Assembly: GCA_002404675.1 (NCBI GenBank)
Contig: DHKE01000092.1
Location: 1 to 13,933 of the forward strand
DNA length: 13,933 nt
Direction: 5' to 3'
Source of the DNA: Porphyromonadaceae bacterium UBA4702
Lineage (GTDB): Bacteria > Bacteroidota > Bacteroidia > Bacteroidales > Muribaculaceae
Positions 1 through 7,645 of the stretch are shown here, one piece after another. The notes beneath the pieces were generated by a model. That model did no database searches. It was not told the origin of the DNA and was given only the letters and a program-made list of their open reading frames with translations. A program made the translations under genes and the position numbers. How positions within the stretch are numbered: the first letter of the stretch is position 1; each line of letters begins with the position of its first letter.

Positions 1-962
1 ATGGTGTGCAGCTCGTCGATGAACAGGATAATGTCGGGGTTTTTGGTCAGCTCGTCGAGGACCGCCTTTATGCGTTCCTCAAACTGTCCTCGGTATTTTG
101 TTCCGGCAAGCATCCCCGCCATGTCGAGGCCGACCAGTCGTTTGCCGACCAGTATGCGAGGCACCTTGCGCTGGACTATCCTCAGGGCGAGGCCCTCGAC
201 TATTGCAGACTTGCCCACCCCGGGTTCGCCTATCAGCACTGGGTTGTTCTTCTTGCGCCGTGCGAGTATCTGCGCCAGCCGCTCGATCTCCTTGTCACGG
301 CCTATGACCGGGTCGAGTTTCCCCTCGCGGGCTGACTTGGTCATGTCATAGCTGAACTTGTCGAGGGCAGGGGTGTCCGACCCTGGCTCGCCATCCTTGC
401 GCTTCTTGCCCTTGCTCTTGTCGCCGGACTGCCGGAATGGCTGTTCATCGTCGTCCTCCTCGTCTTCGTTCCCGAATGTCGGTCCGGCAACTGGCTCTGC
501 GTCGAGGCTGTCGATAGTCTGTATGGATATGTTGAAGTTGAAATACTTTTCCTTCAATTGTTTCAGGAAGTCGCTGTCCATAGATCTTTTGTCGTGAATA
601 AGGGCGAGAAAGATGTGTTCGCCGCCGACAGTCTCGGCTTTCAGCTTCCGGGCCTCTGCGGTGGCGAGCTGCAGATGCCGTATTGCCGGGATGGCAATTT
701 TGTACTGCTGCTCGAACAGTGTGGTAGACTCGATGTTGGACTTGTCGTTGGTGATGTGTTCTTCGAGTTCGTTTACGAGAGCCTCAATGTCAACGTTTAC
801 CCGGCGGAGTATTTCCACGATGTTGACATTGCCAGTTTCCCCCTGGCGGAGAGATGCCAGGAGGAAATGTTCGCTCGTGATGACAGGCGCCCCGAGTCGT
901 TGGGCCTCTTTCAGCGCGAGTTCGAGTATCGGCTTGAATTGCTTTGCGAAGTCGTTTCTCAT
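1..962 (-). CDS. clpC: ClpC-type AAA+ unfoldase, N-terminal part (cut by window edge)
   Basis: The reverse strand reads from ATG at 962 to the left edge: 320 codons plus two bases, with no stop. This is the N-terminal third of a Clp/Hsp100 ATPase, which unfolds proteins and feeds them to the ClpP protease in the cytoplasm. A double Clp N-domain fills roughly residues 1-150; TSEHFLLA and [10 protein letters not shown] mark its two repeats. A charged linker (about 160-195) holds an acidic run and then a Lys-rich run. The first AAA+ module begins with the conserved [17 protein letters not shown]. Walker A is GEPGVGKS (245-252) and Walker B is FIDE (314-317, with D316 and E317). The second AAA+ domain and any ClpP-binding loop lie outside the window, so ClpC rather than ClpA or ClpB is inferred from the N-domain and linker. 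The SDR gene lies 68 bases upstream on the same strand. No clear promoter or Shine-Dalgarno sequence is visible in that gap. Confidence 0.93.
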   Translation of the reverse strand, partial: MRNDFAKQFKPILELALKEAQRLGAPVITSEHFLLASLRQGETGNVNIVEILRRVNVDIEALVNELEEHITNDKSNIESTTLFEQQYKIAIPAIRHLQLATAEARKLKAETVGGEHIFLALIHDKRSMDSDFLKQLKEKYFNFNISIQTIDSLDAEPVAGPTFGNEDEEDDDEQPFRQSGDKSKGKKRKDGEPGSDTPALDKFSYDMTKSAREGKLDPVIGRDKEIERLAQILARRKKNNPVLIGEPGVGKSAIVEGLALRIVQRKVPRILVGKRLVGLDMAGMLAGTKYRGQFEERIKAVLDELTKNPDIILFIDELHT

Positions 963-1030
963 TTTATAAGTCAAAATATGAAAACTTGGAGCGGACGGCT
1001 GCAATTCTTATGCCAAAAACGCAGTTAGGG

Positions 1031-1786
1031 TCAAGAACGCACTATTACAGAGCCTGAGCCCTGGTGTGTGGCGAGCACGAGCACTTCGGCTATCTGCACG
1101 TGTTTGGGCGCGTTGGCTGCATATACAGCGACATCCGCTATGTCATCGCCTGTCAGGGGCTTGATGCCTTGGTACACATGGTCGGCGCGGTCGTTGTCGC
1201 CGTGGAAGCGCACGCGGCTGAAATTGGTTTCGACAAGCCCTGGCTTGATGTTGGTGACACGCACGGAGGTGTGTGCCACGTCGATGCGCAGCCCGTCGGT
1301 TATCGTCTTGACAGCGGCTTTTGTGGCGCAATACACGTTGCCGCCGGCGTATGCCGCGTCACCTGCCACAGAGCCTATGTTGATGACGTGGCCGCAGTCG
1401 CGTTCCACCATTGCCGGCACTATGAGGCGGGTCATGGTGAGCAGCCCCTTGATGTTGGTGTCTATCATGGTGTCCCAGTCGGTGTAGTCGCCTTCATATT
1501 CAGGTTCGAGGCCGAGGGCGAGGCCGGCGTTGTTGACCAGCACGTCTATCTGTTTCCACTCCTCGGGGAGCGAGCCTACTGCTGCAGTTGCGGCTTCGCG
1601 GTCACGCACGTCAAAGCAGAGGGTGTGGACCTGTGCGCCGGATTCTTCCAGTTCAGCAGCGAGGCCTGCAGTTCTCTTGGTGTCGCGTCCGGTGATGATG
1701 AGGCGGTAGCCCGCTTCGGCAAACTTGCAGGCACAGGCGCGGCCTATTCCGCTTGTCGCGCCAGTTATAAGAACGGTCTTTTTCAT
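1031..1786 (-). CDS. SDR family NAD(P)-dependent oxidoreductase (YdfG-like)
   Basis: A 251-residue classical short-chain dehydrogenase/reductase, a cytoplasmic Rossmann-fold enzyme. The cofactor motif TGATSGIG is at residues 8-15, NNAG at 85-88, N111 in the DTNIKG segment, and the catalytic Ser-Tyr-Lys set is S139, Y152 and K156 (YCATK). R34 after the second strand suggests NADP(H) preference. Overall it resembles the YdfG/serine 3-dehydrogenase branch, which reduces 3-hydroxy acids or related short carbonyls, but the substrate cannot be read from the sequence. I chose ATG 1786 because it places the first beta-strand at the N-terminus as in the family; the frame stays open upstream to 2089, but that extension would cross the promoter and has no SDR features. 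Length is normal. It sits between clpC and gyrA, transcribed divergently from gyrA and possibly together with clpC. Confidence 0.93.
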   Translation of the reverse strand: MKKTVLITGATSGIGRACACKFAEAGYRLIITGRDTKRTAGLAAELEESGAQVHTLCFDVRDREAATAAVGSLPEEWKQIDVLVNNAGLALGLEPEYEGDYTDWDTMIDTNIKGLLTMTRLIVPAMVERDCGHVINIGSVAGDAAYAGGNVYCATKAAVKTITDGLRIDVAHTSVRVTNIKPGLVETNFSRVRFHGDNDRADHVYQGIKPLTGDDIADVAVYAANAPKHVQIAEVLVLATHQGSGSVIVRS

Positions 1787-1849
1787 GATGAGGTGTCGTA
1801 ATGTGTTTGTGTACAATGATATGCAGCGGATGTGTGCGCCGCAGCGTTG

Positions 1850-1857
1850 CAAAGGTA
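1850..1857 (-). promoter_or_regulatory. Bacteroidota -7 promoter box for the SDR gene
   Basis: The minus strand reads TACCTTTG, an exact match to the Bacteroides -7 consensus TAnnTTTG, about 64 bases upstream of the SDR ATG. No good -33 TTTG element is seen at the expected spacing, so the call rests on the -7 box and its position. Confidence 0.6.
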
Positions 1858-1917
1858 ATAAAAAAACGGCTTGCCGGAGTAACTTTTGCCTCCCTAAACG
1901 CTCCAACAAACAAGACC

Positions 1918-1954
1918 CCACAGCGAGCGAAGCACTCAGCCCATCACGCTGTGG
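1918..1954. repeat. Inverted repeat, 8-bp arms, between divergent promoters
   Basis: CCACAGCG (1918-1925) is the exact reverse complement of CGCTGTGG (1947-1954), separated by 21 bases. It lies upstream of both the SDR and gyrA promoter boxes, so it is unlikely to be transcribed from either. It could be an operator or a chance palindrome; no T-tract follows on either strand. Confidence 0.45.
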
Positions 1955-1974
1955 AGGTGCAAAGCGGCGTATGA

Positions 1975-2006
1975 TTTTCAAATTTGAAATAAAATCACTA
2001 ACTTTG
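1975..2006 (+). promoter_or_regulatory. Bacteroidota promoter for gyrA
   Basis: The -7 box TAACTTTG (1999-2006) matches TAnnTTTG exactly. A TTTT run at 1975-1978, 20 bases upstream, is a three-of-four match to the -33 TTTG element. Transcription would start near 2012-2016, giving a leader of about 70 bases before the gyrA ATG. The same TTTT-N20-TAACTTTG arrangement recurs before purH. Confidence 0.7.
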
Positions 2007-2024
2007 TACCTGAATAGGCTCATG

Positions 2025-2055
2025 CTGCGGCATGGGGCAAATGCCCCGCTTGCAG
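2025..2055 (+). promoter_or_regulatory. Hairpin in the gyrA 5' leader
   Basis: GGGGC (2034-2038) pairs with GCCCC (2043-2047) around an AAAT tetraloop. CTGC (2025-2028) can pair with GCAG (2052-2055) below an internal loop. The hairpin lies within the predicted gyrA leader, ending about 28 bases before the start codon. No T-run follows, so it is not a standard terminator; a role in translation or mRNA stability is possible. Confidence 0.45.
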
Positions 2056-2083
2056 GAGCAGTCTTAACACAAAATATATTGCA

Positions 2084-4639
2084 ATGCAATCAGAGGACAA
2101 GATAATACCGATTAATCTAGAGTCGGAGATGAAGAGCGCGTACATAGACTACTCGATGTCTGTGATAGTCTCCCGTGCGCTTCCCGATGTGCGCGACGGC
2201 TTCAAGCCCGTTCACCGTCGTGTGCTTTTCGGCATGAACGAACTTGGCAACACATTCTCCGGCGAAACCAAGAAGTCGGCGCGTATAGTCGGCGATGTCA
2301 TGGGTAAGTATCACCCTCACGGCGACTCGTCGATATACATGACCATGGTGCGTATGGCACAGGACTGGTCGCTGCGCTATCCGCTGGTGTTCGGACAGGG
2401 CAACTTCGGCTCGATAGACAACGACGCTCCCGCAGCGATGCGTTATACGGAGGTCAAGCTCGCCAAAATGGGCGAGGAGATGCTCCGCGACCTTGACAAG
2501 GACACCGTGGACTTCGTCCCCAACTTTGACAACACGCTGACTGAGCCGTCAGTGCTGCCGACTAGAATACCAAACCTGCTGGTCAACGGCGCATCTGGCA
2601 TCGCTGTCGGCATGGCGACCAATATGCCGCCGCACAACCTGACGGAATCGCTGAACGCCTCGCTCGCGCTGATAGACAATCCCGAACTCGAGGTGGAGGA
2701 CCTCATGGAATACATCAAGGCTCCGGATTTCCCCACCGGCGGCGAGATTTACGGTATGCAGGGCGTGCGCGACGCTTTCTTGACCGGCCGCGGACGCATC
2801 ATAATACGCGGCAAGGCTGAAATCGAGAGCGAAGGCAACCGTGACGTTATCGTCATTTCCGAGATACCGTACGGTGTCGTCAAGAAGGAATTGGTCGAGA
2901 GCATCGCGGCTCTGGTGGTAGAAAAGAAGATAGACGGCATCACCGACATATCAGACACTACGGCTCGCGGCAAAATGCACATTGCCATAACAATAAGGCA
3001 GGATGCCAATGCGCGTGTCGTGCTGAACAAGCTGTACAAGATGACGCAGCTGCAGACCTCGTTCAGCGTCAACAACGTGGCTCTGGTCAACGGCCGTCCC
3101 AAGACTCTCAACCTCAAAGAGCTGCTCCAGGCATTCGTAGACCACCGCCATGAGGTGGTCATCCGCCGCACACGCTATGACCTGCGCAAGGCCGAGGAAC
3201 GCGCCCACATACTGAAAGGCCTGATGATAGCCTGTGACAACATAGACGAGGTTATCGCCTTAATCCGCAGCTCCAAGACCCCTGACGAAGCCCGCACACG
3301 GCTGGGCGAGCGGTTCGGGCTCGACGAGGTGCAGACACGCGCTATCGTGGAGATGCGTCTGCGTCAGCTCACTGGTCTCGAAATGGACAAACTGCACGCC
3401 GAGTTTGACGAGTTGCAGCGACAGATAGAGTGGTTCAACAAGATACTCACCGATGATGCCGTATGCCGGCAGGTGATGAAGGACGAACTCATCGAGATAC
3501 GCGACAAGTACGGTGACGAGCGGCGCACGCGCATCAACCAGTTCTCCGGCGACTTCAACGTCGAGGACTTTTATCCCGACGATGAGATGATTATCACCAT
3601 CTCACATCTGGGCTACATCAAGCGCACGCCGCTGACCGAATACCGCGCGCAGCACCGCGGCGGCGTGGGCGCGAAGGGCAGCAGCACACGCGAGAGCGAC
3701 TTCATCGAGCACATATATTCCGCATCCAACCATAGCTATATGCTCTTCTTCACACGCAAGGGTCGTTGCTACTGGCTGCGTGTGTATGAAATCCCCGAAG
3801 GCGCGAAGGCCACGAAGGGACGAGCCATACAGAACCTCCTCAACATCGACTCCGATGACTGCGTCAATGCGTTCATCTGTGTCAAGCACCTCGACGACCA
3901 GGAGTACATCAACACGCACAACCTCATATTCTGCACCAAGCGCGGCCTGATAAAGAAGACTTCGCTCGAGGCTTATTCCCGCCCGCGCCTGAAGGGTGTC
4001 AATGCTATTGTCATCAGAGAGGACGACCAGCTGATACAGGTGAAACTCACCGATGGCAACTCCGAAATAATTATCGCCGACCGCAAGGGACGCGCTATCC
4101 GCTTCCACGAGTCGAAGGTGCGCGAGATGGGACGCATGGCCGCCGGTGTCAAGGGTATGCAGATTGACGCTGACGACGAGGCAATCGGCATGATAGCCAT
4201 GGGCGGCGACGATAAGGAGACCGTCATGGTAGTTTCTGAGAAGGGCTTCGGCAAGCGTTCTGCACTTGAGGACTACCGCATTACCAACCGTGGCGGCAAG
4301 GGCGTGCTCACGATGAAGGTGACTGAAAAGACCGGCGAGGTCATCGCTATAAATAATGTGACTGACGATGACGACCTCATCATCATCAACCAGAGCGGTG
4401 TCACGCTGCGCCTCCCTCTGCAGCCTATCCGCGTGATGGGACGCAACACACAGGGTGTCAAGCTGATTGACCTGACCAAGCGCGGCGACAGCATCGCCTC
4501 GGTATGCAAAGTGGCGTCAGACCCTGAAGACTGTGAGGCCGAGGGTGCTGAGGGGGCTGGAGAGTCCGCAGGCGCAGAGGCTTCTGGCGACGCTCCGACT
4601 GCTTCTGAAACCGAAGAGGACAACAACACGACCGAATAA
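2084..4639 (+). CDS. gyrA: DNA gyrase subunit A
   Basis: The 851-residue A subunit of gyrase cleaves and rejoins DNA and, with GyrB, introduces negative supercoils using ATP. The N-terminus has the typical [20 protein letters not shown] block. The quinolone region KYHPHGDSS keeps D81 and S82 (E. coli Asp82 and Ser83) but has Met86 at the position of E. coli Asp87. The catalytic tyrosine is Y121 in AAMRYTE. The tower and coiled-coil region runs to about 490, with [15 protein letters not shown]. The C-terminal beta-pinwheel starts near 510; the GyrA-box position is QHRGGVG (523-529) instead of the classical QRRGGKG, while a later blade has TNRGGKG (734-740). The last 40 or so residues form an acidic Ala/Gly/Glu tail of low complexity. 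Length and motifs favour GyrA over ParC. It has its own promoter and leads the TPR gene by 23 bases. Confidence 0.96.
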   Translation: MQSEDKIIPINLESEMKSAYIDYSMSVIVSRALPDVRDGFKPVHRRVLFGMNELGNTFSGETKKSARIVGDVMGKYHPHGDSSIYMTMVRMAQDWSLRYPLVFGQGNFGSIDNDAPAAMRYTEVKLAKMGEEMLRDLDKDTVDFVPNFDNTLTEPSVLPTRIPNLLVNGASGIAVGMATNMPPHNLTESLNASLALIDNPELEVEDLMEYIKAPDFPTGGEIYGMQGVRDAFLTGRGRIIIRGKAEIESEGNRDVIVISEIPYGVVKKELVESIAALVVEKKIDGITDISDTTARGKMHIAITIRQDANARVVLNKLYKMTQLQTSFSVNNVALVNGRPKTLNLKELLQAFVDHRHEVVIRRTRYDLRKAEERAHILKGLMIACDNIDEVIALIRSSKTPDEARTRLGERFGLDEVQTRAIVEMRLRQLTGLEMDKLHAEFDELQRQIEWFNKILTDDAVCRQVMKDELIEIRDKYGDERRTRINQFSGDFNVEDFYPDDEMIITISHLGYIKRTPLTEYRAQHRGGVGAKGSSTRESDFIEHIYSASNHSYMLFFTRKGRCYWLRVYEIPEGAKATKGRAIQNLLNIDSDDCVNAFICVKHLDDQEYINTHNLIFCTKRGLIKKTSLEAYSRPRLKGVNAIVIREDDQLIQVKLTDGNSEIIIADRKGRAIRFHESKVREMGRMAAGVKGMQIDADDEAIGMIAMGGDDKETVMVVSEKGFGKRSALEDYRITNRGGKGVLTMKVTEKTGEVIAINNVTDDDDLIIINQSGVTLRLPLQPIRVMGRNTQGVKLIDLTKRGDSIASVCKVASDPEDCEAEGAEGAGESAGAEASGDAPTASETEEDNNTTE

Positions 4640-4662
4640 CAACAACATTTACACGATAACTT

Positions 4663-5871
4663 ATGAAAAAGCTTCTATTCATTGCACTATGTACCGCTGC
4701 TGTAGGCTCGGTAAGTGCGCAGAAAGCAAATGTCGATGCCGCGAAGAAACTCGCCGGCAAGATTGACAAAATCGAGGAGGCACGCGCTCTCATCAAAGAG
4801 GCTATCGCCAACCCCGAAACAAAAGACCAGGCCAATACATACGTCATTGCATCAGATATCGAGCTGAAAGCATACGACAAGGCCAAGAAAGGCCTCGGTC
4901 TGAACAGCGAGAATGCTGAACCTGAAAAACTCGCGCAGATGAACAGCTATCTGCTCAACGCATATCCCCTCATCCTCCAGTCTGTCCAGGTTGGGGAGAA
5001 CGACCCGAAGAGCAAGGCTCTCGGCGAGGCGCAGAAGAAGCTCGCCCTCCATGTCAACGACTATTTCCAGGCTGGCGCAGATTTGTATGGCGCCAAGAAG
5101 TACTATCCCGAGGCATACCATGCATTCGAATACTACGGTGACATTCCCGCACTCCCGTTCATGCAGGGGACTGTGAACATACCTGACTCTATCCGTGCCA
5201 CTGCGTATTACAATGCAGGTCTGAGCGGGTGGGCTGCAAGCGAGCTCCCTGCAGCTGCAGCTGCTTTCAAGAAGGCCGTCAACACCGGCTATGACAAGCC
5301 CGAGGCTTACATATACGGACTGGCATGCTGGCAGAACATGATGCAGAACGACTCAACCGTATACGACATGGCGCAGTCTGAAATATTCGAGATTTCCAAG
5401 CTCGGTTATGCCAAGTTCGGCATGAGCCAGCCTGTATTCCTCAACAACATGGTAAACGTGCTTGTGGAACAGAATCAGGAGCAGCAGGCAATTGACCTGA
5501 TCGGTTCGCTGATTGCTGAAAATGAATCAGCTGCCCTCTATGGCTTGCGCGGATATGTCTATGACCGCATGGGTAAGGATATGGAGTCGGAAGCCGACTA
5601 CCGCAAGGCAGCGTCGATGGAAGATGCAGATTTCGAGACACTCAAGAATGCCGGCAAAAAGATTTTCCGTCGCGGTACTGAACTGTGGAACGAAATCGAG
5701 GGCAATTCCGCTGAGGCAAACGCCAAGCGTAAGGAGGTGCGCGAGAACTATTGGGGACGCGCATTTGAGATCGCGAACAAAGCTAAGATGATCAAGCCCG
5801 CCGATGCCAATGCATCTGACCTTGATTACCTCCTCGACCAGATTAACTACGCCCTCGAATCACTGAGATAA
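4663..5871 (+). CDS. Exported TPR-like protein of unknown function
   Basis: A 402-residue protein with an N-terminal signal peptide: KK, a hydrophobic core, then VSA before Gln20, so cleavage after Ala19 by signal peptidase I is likely. Cys10 is preceded by Leu rather than Gly/Ala/Ser, so a lipoprotein is unlikely. The mature protein is predicted to be alpha-helical with TPR-like signatures: YYNAGLSGWAASELPAAAAA near 185-205, YIYGLACWQ near 225, and ALYGLRGYVYDRMGKDMESE near 290-310. No catalytic motif is seen. A periplasmic scaffold or binding protein is the likely class; partner unknown. It follows gyrA by 23 bases with no promoter and is followed by a strong terminator, so it should share the gyrA transcript. 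In my recollection this pairing recurs in Bacteroides genomes, but I could not verify that here. Confidence 0.88.
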   Translation: MKKLLFIALCTAAVGSVSAQKANVDAAKKLAGKIDKIEEARALIKEAIANPETKDQANTYVIASDIELKAYDKAKKGLGLNSENAEPEKLAQMNSYLLNAYPLILQSVQVGENDPKSKALGEAQKKLALHVNDYFQAGADLYGAKKYYPEAYHAFEYYGDIPALPFMQGTVNIPDSIRATAYYNAGLSGWAASELPAAAAAFKKAVNTGYDKPEAYIYGLACWQNMMQNDSTVYDMAQSEIFEISKLGYAKFGMSQPVFLNNMVNVLVEQNQEQQAIDLIGSLIAENESAALYGLRGYVYDRMGKDMESEADYRKAASMEDADFETLKNAGKKIFRRGTELWNEIEGNSAEANAKRKEVRENYWGRAFEIANKAKMIKPADANASDLDYLLDQINYALESLR

Positions 5872-5874
5872 AAC

Positions 5875-5889
5875 GCTGTCATTGACAGC
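5875..5889 (+). repeat. Short inverted repeat downstream of the TPR gene
   Basis: GCTGTC (5875-5880) and GACAGC (5884-5889) are perfect arms around ATT, starting 3 bases after the stop codon. It may form a small 3' hairpin preceding the main terminator. Confidence 0.4.
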
Positions 5890-5900
5890 CCGATATCAGG

Positions 5901-5946
5901 AGGCGGCACCGCGAGTATACGGTGTCGCCTCTGTTATTGTTTTTTT
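5901..5946 (+). terminator. Intrinsic terminator of the gyrA-TPR unit
   Basis: AGGCGGCACCG (5901-5911) pairs with CGGTGTCGCCT (5920-5930), an 11-bp stem with one G-U wobble and an 8-base loop. After CTGTTATTG, seven T's follow (5940-5946). The T-run is about 9 bases from the stem, farther than in a textbook terminator, but stem strength and position between two units support the call. Confidence 0.75.
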
Positions 5947-5978
5947 AGTAAAAATCCAATCTCCTCTCCGATATTAGT

Positions 5979-6010
5979 TTTTATCATTACGGCAAAATGT
6001 GCTAACTTTG
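5979..6010 (+). promoter_or_regulatory. Bacteroidota promoter for purH
   Basis: The -7 box TAACTTTG (6003-6010) matches TAnnTTTG exactly. TTTT at 5979-5982 lies 20 bases upstream as a partial -33 element. Transcription would start near 6016-6020, which places the TTG at 6019 at or next to the start site and supports ATG 6031 as the purH start. Confidence 0.75.
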
Positions 6011-6030
6011 CAAAGTAATTGAGCCGATAT

Positions 6031-7554
6031 ATGGAGTCTACGAAAAAGATAAAGTCAGCATTGGTCTCCGTCTACCATAAAGACGGTCTCGAAGAGATAC
6101 TTAAATTGTTGAACGACAATGGTGTACGCCTTTTTTCAACAGGCGGCACACACGAGTTCATCAAGGGTCTCGGATATGAGTGTGAAACGGTGGAAAGCAT
6201 CACGGGCTACCCCTCGATACTCGGAGGACGTGTCAAGACGCTTCACCCCTCAGTGTTTGGCGGCATCTTGTGCCGTCGCGACAATGCTGCCGACAGGGAG
6301 CAGACCTCGAAATACTCTATCCCCGAAATTGACTTGGTCATCGTAGACCTATACCCGTTTGCCGACACAGTCGCTTCCGGCGCGTCGGAGGCTGACATCA
6401 TCGAGAAAATCGACATAGGCGGCATTTCGCTCATCCGTGGAGCTGCCAAAAACTACAATGATGTCATCATTGTGGCCTCCAAGGCTCAGTACGCCCCCCT
6501 CGCGCAGCTGCTGGGCGAGTCTGGCGCACAGTCCACTCTCGCACAGAGACGTGAGTTTGCCAAGCAGGCATTTGCTGTTTCTTCGATGTATGACTCGCAG
6601 ATTTTCAACTGGTTTGACGGCGGCGACATGTCGGCAATGCGCCTCGCGGACGACGGCAAGATGCACCTGCGTTACGGCGAGAACCCTCACCAGCAAGCGT
6701 GCTTCTACGGCGATTTCAGCAAGGTGTTCGACAAGCTTCACGGCAAGGAGATATCCTACAACAACCTTCTCGACATCGATGCCGCTGTTTCGCTGATTGC
6801 TGATTTCGACACTCCCACATTCGCTATCCTCAAGCACAACAATGCGTGCGGCATCGCCTCGTGCGACAATATCATGCAAGCATGGGAGGCAGCTCTCGCT
6901 TGCGACCCGGTTTCCGCATTCGGAGGAGTGCTTATTGCCAACCGTGACATAGACGCTGCTACAGCCGAGAAGATCAACTCCATTTTCTTTGAGGTAATTA
7001 TCGCCCCGGCTTACAGCGAGGATGCCCTGAAGACGCTGAAAACGAAGAAGAACCGCATTATACTGGTGCAGAAATGTGCGGTTGACAGCAAATACCGCTA
7101 CCGCTCGGCGGTCAACGGCGTATTGTGTCAGGAGAAGGATGCGAAGGTGGAAACACTTGCTGACCTGCGTCAGGTGTGCAAGCGTGCAGCCTCCGACAGC
7201 GAGTGTGCAGACATGCTCTTCGCCCTCAAGGTGGTCAAGCACAGCAAAAGCAACTCTATCGTCCTTGCCAAGGACGGGCGTCTCTTGGCTTCTGGCGTAG
7301 GGCAGACCTCGCGTGTAGACGCGCTGAAGCAGGCTATCGTGAAAGCCCGCTCATTCGGGTTTGACCTTACCGGCGGCGTGATGGCCTCGGATGCGTTCTT
7401 CCCCTTTGCCGACTGTGTTGAGATAGCGCACGAGGCCGGGATTACCGCTGTGGTTCACCCGGGCGGCTCGATACGCGACAACGAGTCGGTAGAATACTGC
7501 GACGCGCATGACATGGCAATGGCAATGACCGGTTTCCGTCATTTCCGTCATTGA
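6031..7554 (+). CDS. purH: Bifunctional AICAR formyltransferase / IMP cyclohydrolase
   Basis: A 507-residue cytoplasmic enzyme catalysing the last two steps of de novo IMP synthesis: formyl transfer from 10-formyl-THF to AICAR, then ring closure. The N-terminal MGS-like cyclohydrolase domain (about 1-150) has FSTGGT, GGRVKTLHP with K69, Y108 in DLYPF, D128 in EKIDIGG and K140 in AAKNYND, matching the conserved active-site Lys/Tyr/Asp/Lys set. The formyltransferase part has RYGENPHQ, EISYNNLLD, the catalytic K268-H269 in KHNNACG, DPVSAFGG, GQTSRVDA and ASDAFFPFADCVE. The end RHFRH is typical. I chose ATG 6031; an in-frame TTG at 6019 lies at the predicted transcription start. It has its own promoter. 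The mreB cassette follows after 91 bases without a visible promoter. Confidence 0.97.
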   Translation: MESTKKIKSALVSVYHKDGLEEILKLLNDNGVRLFSTGGTHEFIKGLGYECETVESITGYPSILGGRVKTLHPSVFGGILCRRDNAADREQTSKYSIPEIDLVIVDLYPFADTVASGASEADIIEKIDIGGISLIRGAAKNYNDVIIVASKAQYAPLAQLLGESGAQSTLAQRREFAKQAFAVSSMYDSQIFNWFDGGDMSAMRLADDGKMHLRYGENPHQQACFYGDFSKVFDKLHGKEISYNNLLDIDAAVSLIADFDTPTFAILKHNNACGIASCDNIMQAWEAALACDPVSAFGGVLIANRDIDAATAEKINSIFFEVIIAPAYSEDALKTLKTKKNRIILVQKCAVDSKYRYRSAVNGVLCQEKDAKVETLADLRQVCKRAASDSECADMLFALKVVKHSKSNSIVLAKDGRLLASGVGQTSRVDALKQAIVKARSFGFDLTGGVMASDAFFPFADCVEIAHEAGITAVVHPGGSIRDNESVEYCDAHDMAMAMTGFRHFRH

Positions 7555-7560
7555 CCCGCA

Positions 7561-7582
7561 GCAGCCGGGACACTCCGGCTGT
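7561..7582 (+). repeat. Hairpin 1 in the purH-mreB gap
   Basis: CAGCCGG (7562-7568) and CCGGCTG (7575-7581) are perfect 7-bp arms around GACACT, extendable by a G-U pair (7561/7582). It begins 6 bases after the purH stop. No T-tract follows, so it is not a classic terminator; it may act as a 3' stabiliser or processing site. Confidence 0.55.
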
Positions 7583-7607
7583 CGTATCGAACTTCCTCAC
7601 TAACTGA

Positions 7608-7623
7608 GCCGGCAGTCTCCGGC
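7608..7623 (+). repeat. Hairpin 2 in the purH-mreB gap
   Basis: GCCGG (7608-7612) and CCGGC (7619-7623) are 5-bp arms around CAGTCT. The stem core and loop length copy hairpin 1, so arms of the two could also pair with each other. It ends 22 bases before the mreB ATG. Confidence 0.45.
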
Positions 7624-7645
7624 AACCTCTCAAAATCGAATTACA

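Larger units (their letters stand above)
1787..2083. other. Divergent intergenic region between the SDR gene and gyrA
   Basis: This 297-base stretch holds no convincing gene. It contains a minus-strand promoter box for the SDR gene (1850-1857), an inverted repeat (1918-1954), a plus-strand promoter for gyrA (1975-2006) and a GC-rich hairpin in the gyrA leader (2025-2055). Each is listed separately. The base composition is visibly more AT-rich than the flanking genes around 1855-1890 and 1970-2005. Confidence 0.75.

Noticed and set aside
1..1028. Several plus-strand open frames over the first kilobase
   Set aside because: They are antisense to the ClpC N-terminal region, which is continuous on the minus strand with Walker A and B motifs.
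1064..1801. A 245-residue plus-strand open frame opposite the SDR gene
   Set aside because: It mirrors the minus-strand SDR codons; the minus frame has every SDR motif, and the plus frame is His/Val/Gly-rich without any recognisable domain.
1787..2089. N-terminal extension of the SDR to 2089
   Set aside because: It would cross the SDR promoter box and the gyrA promoter, and it adds about 100 residues with no SDR character; the ATG at 1786 fits the family.
4690..4692. Possible lipobox Cys10 in the exported TPR protein
   Set aside because: The residue before Cys is Leu and the Cys sits inside the hydrophobic core; the VSA site before Gln20 fits ordinary signal peptidase cleavage.
6019..6030. 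TTG start for purH, four codons upstream
   Set aside because: It falls at the predicted transcription start of the TAACTTTG promoter; ATG 6031 gives the normal PurH N-terminus.
6349..7242. A 297-residue minus-strand frame inside purH
   Set aside because: It is antisense to the conserved formyltransferase domain and has no recognisable motif or promoter.
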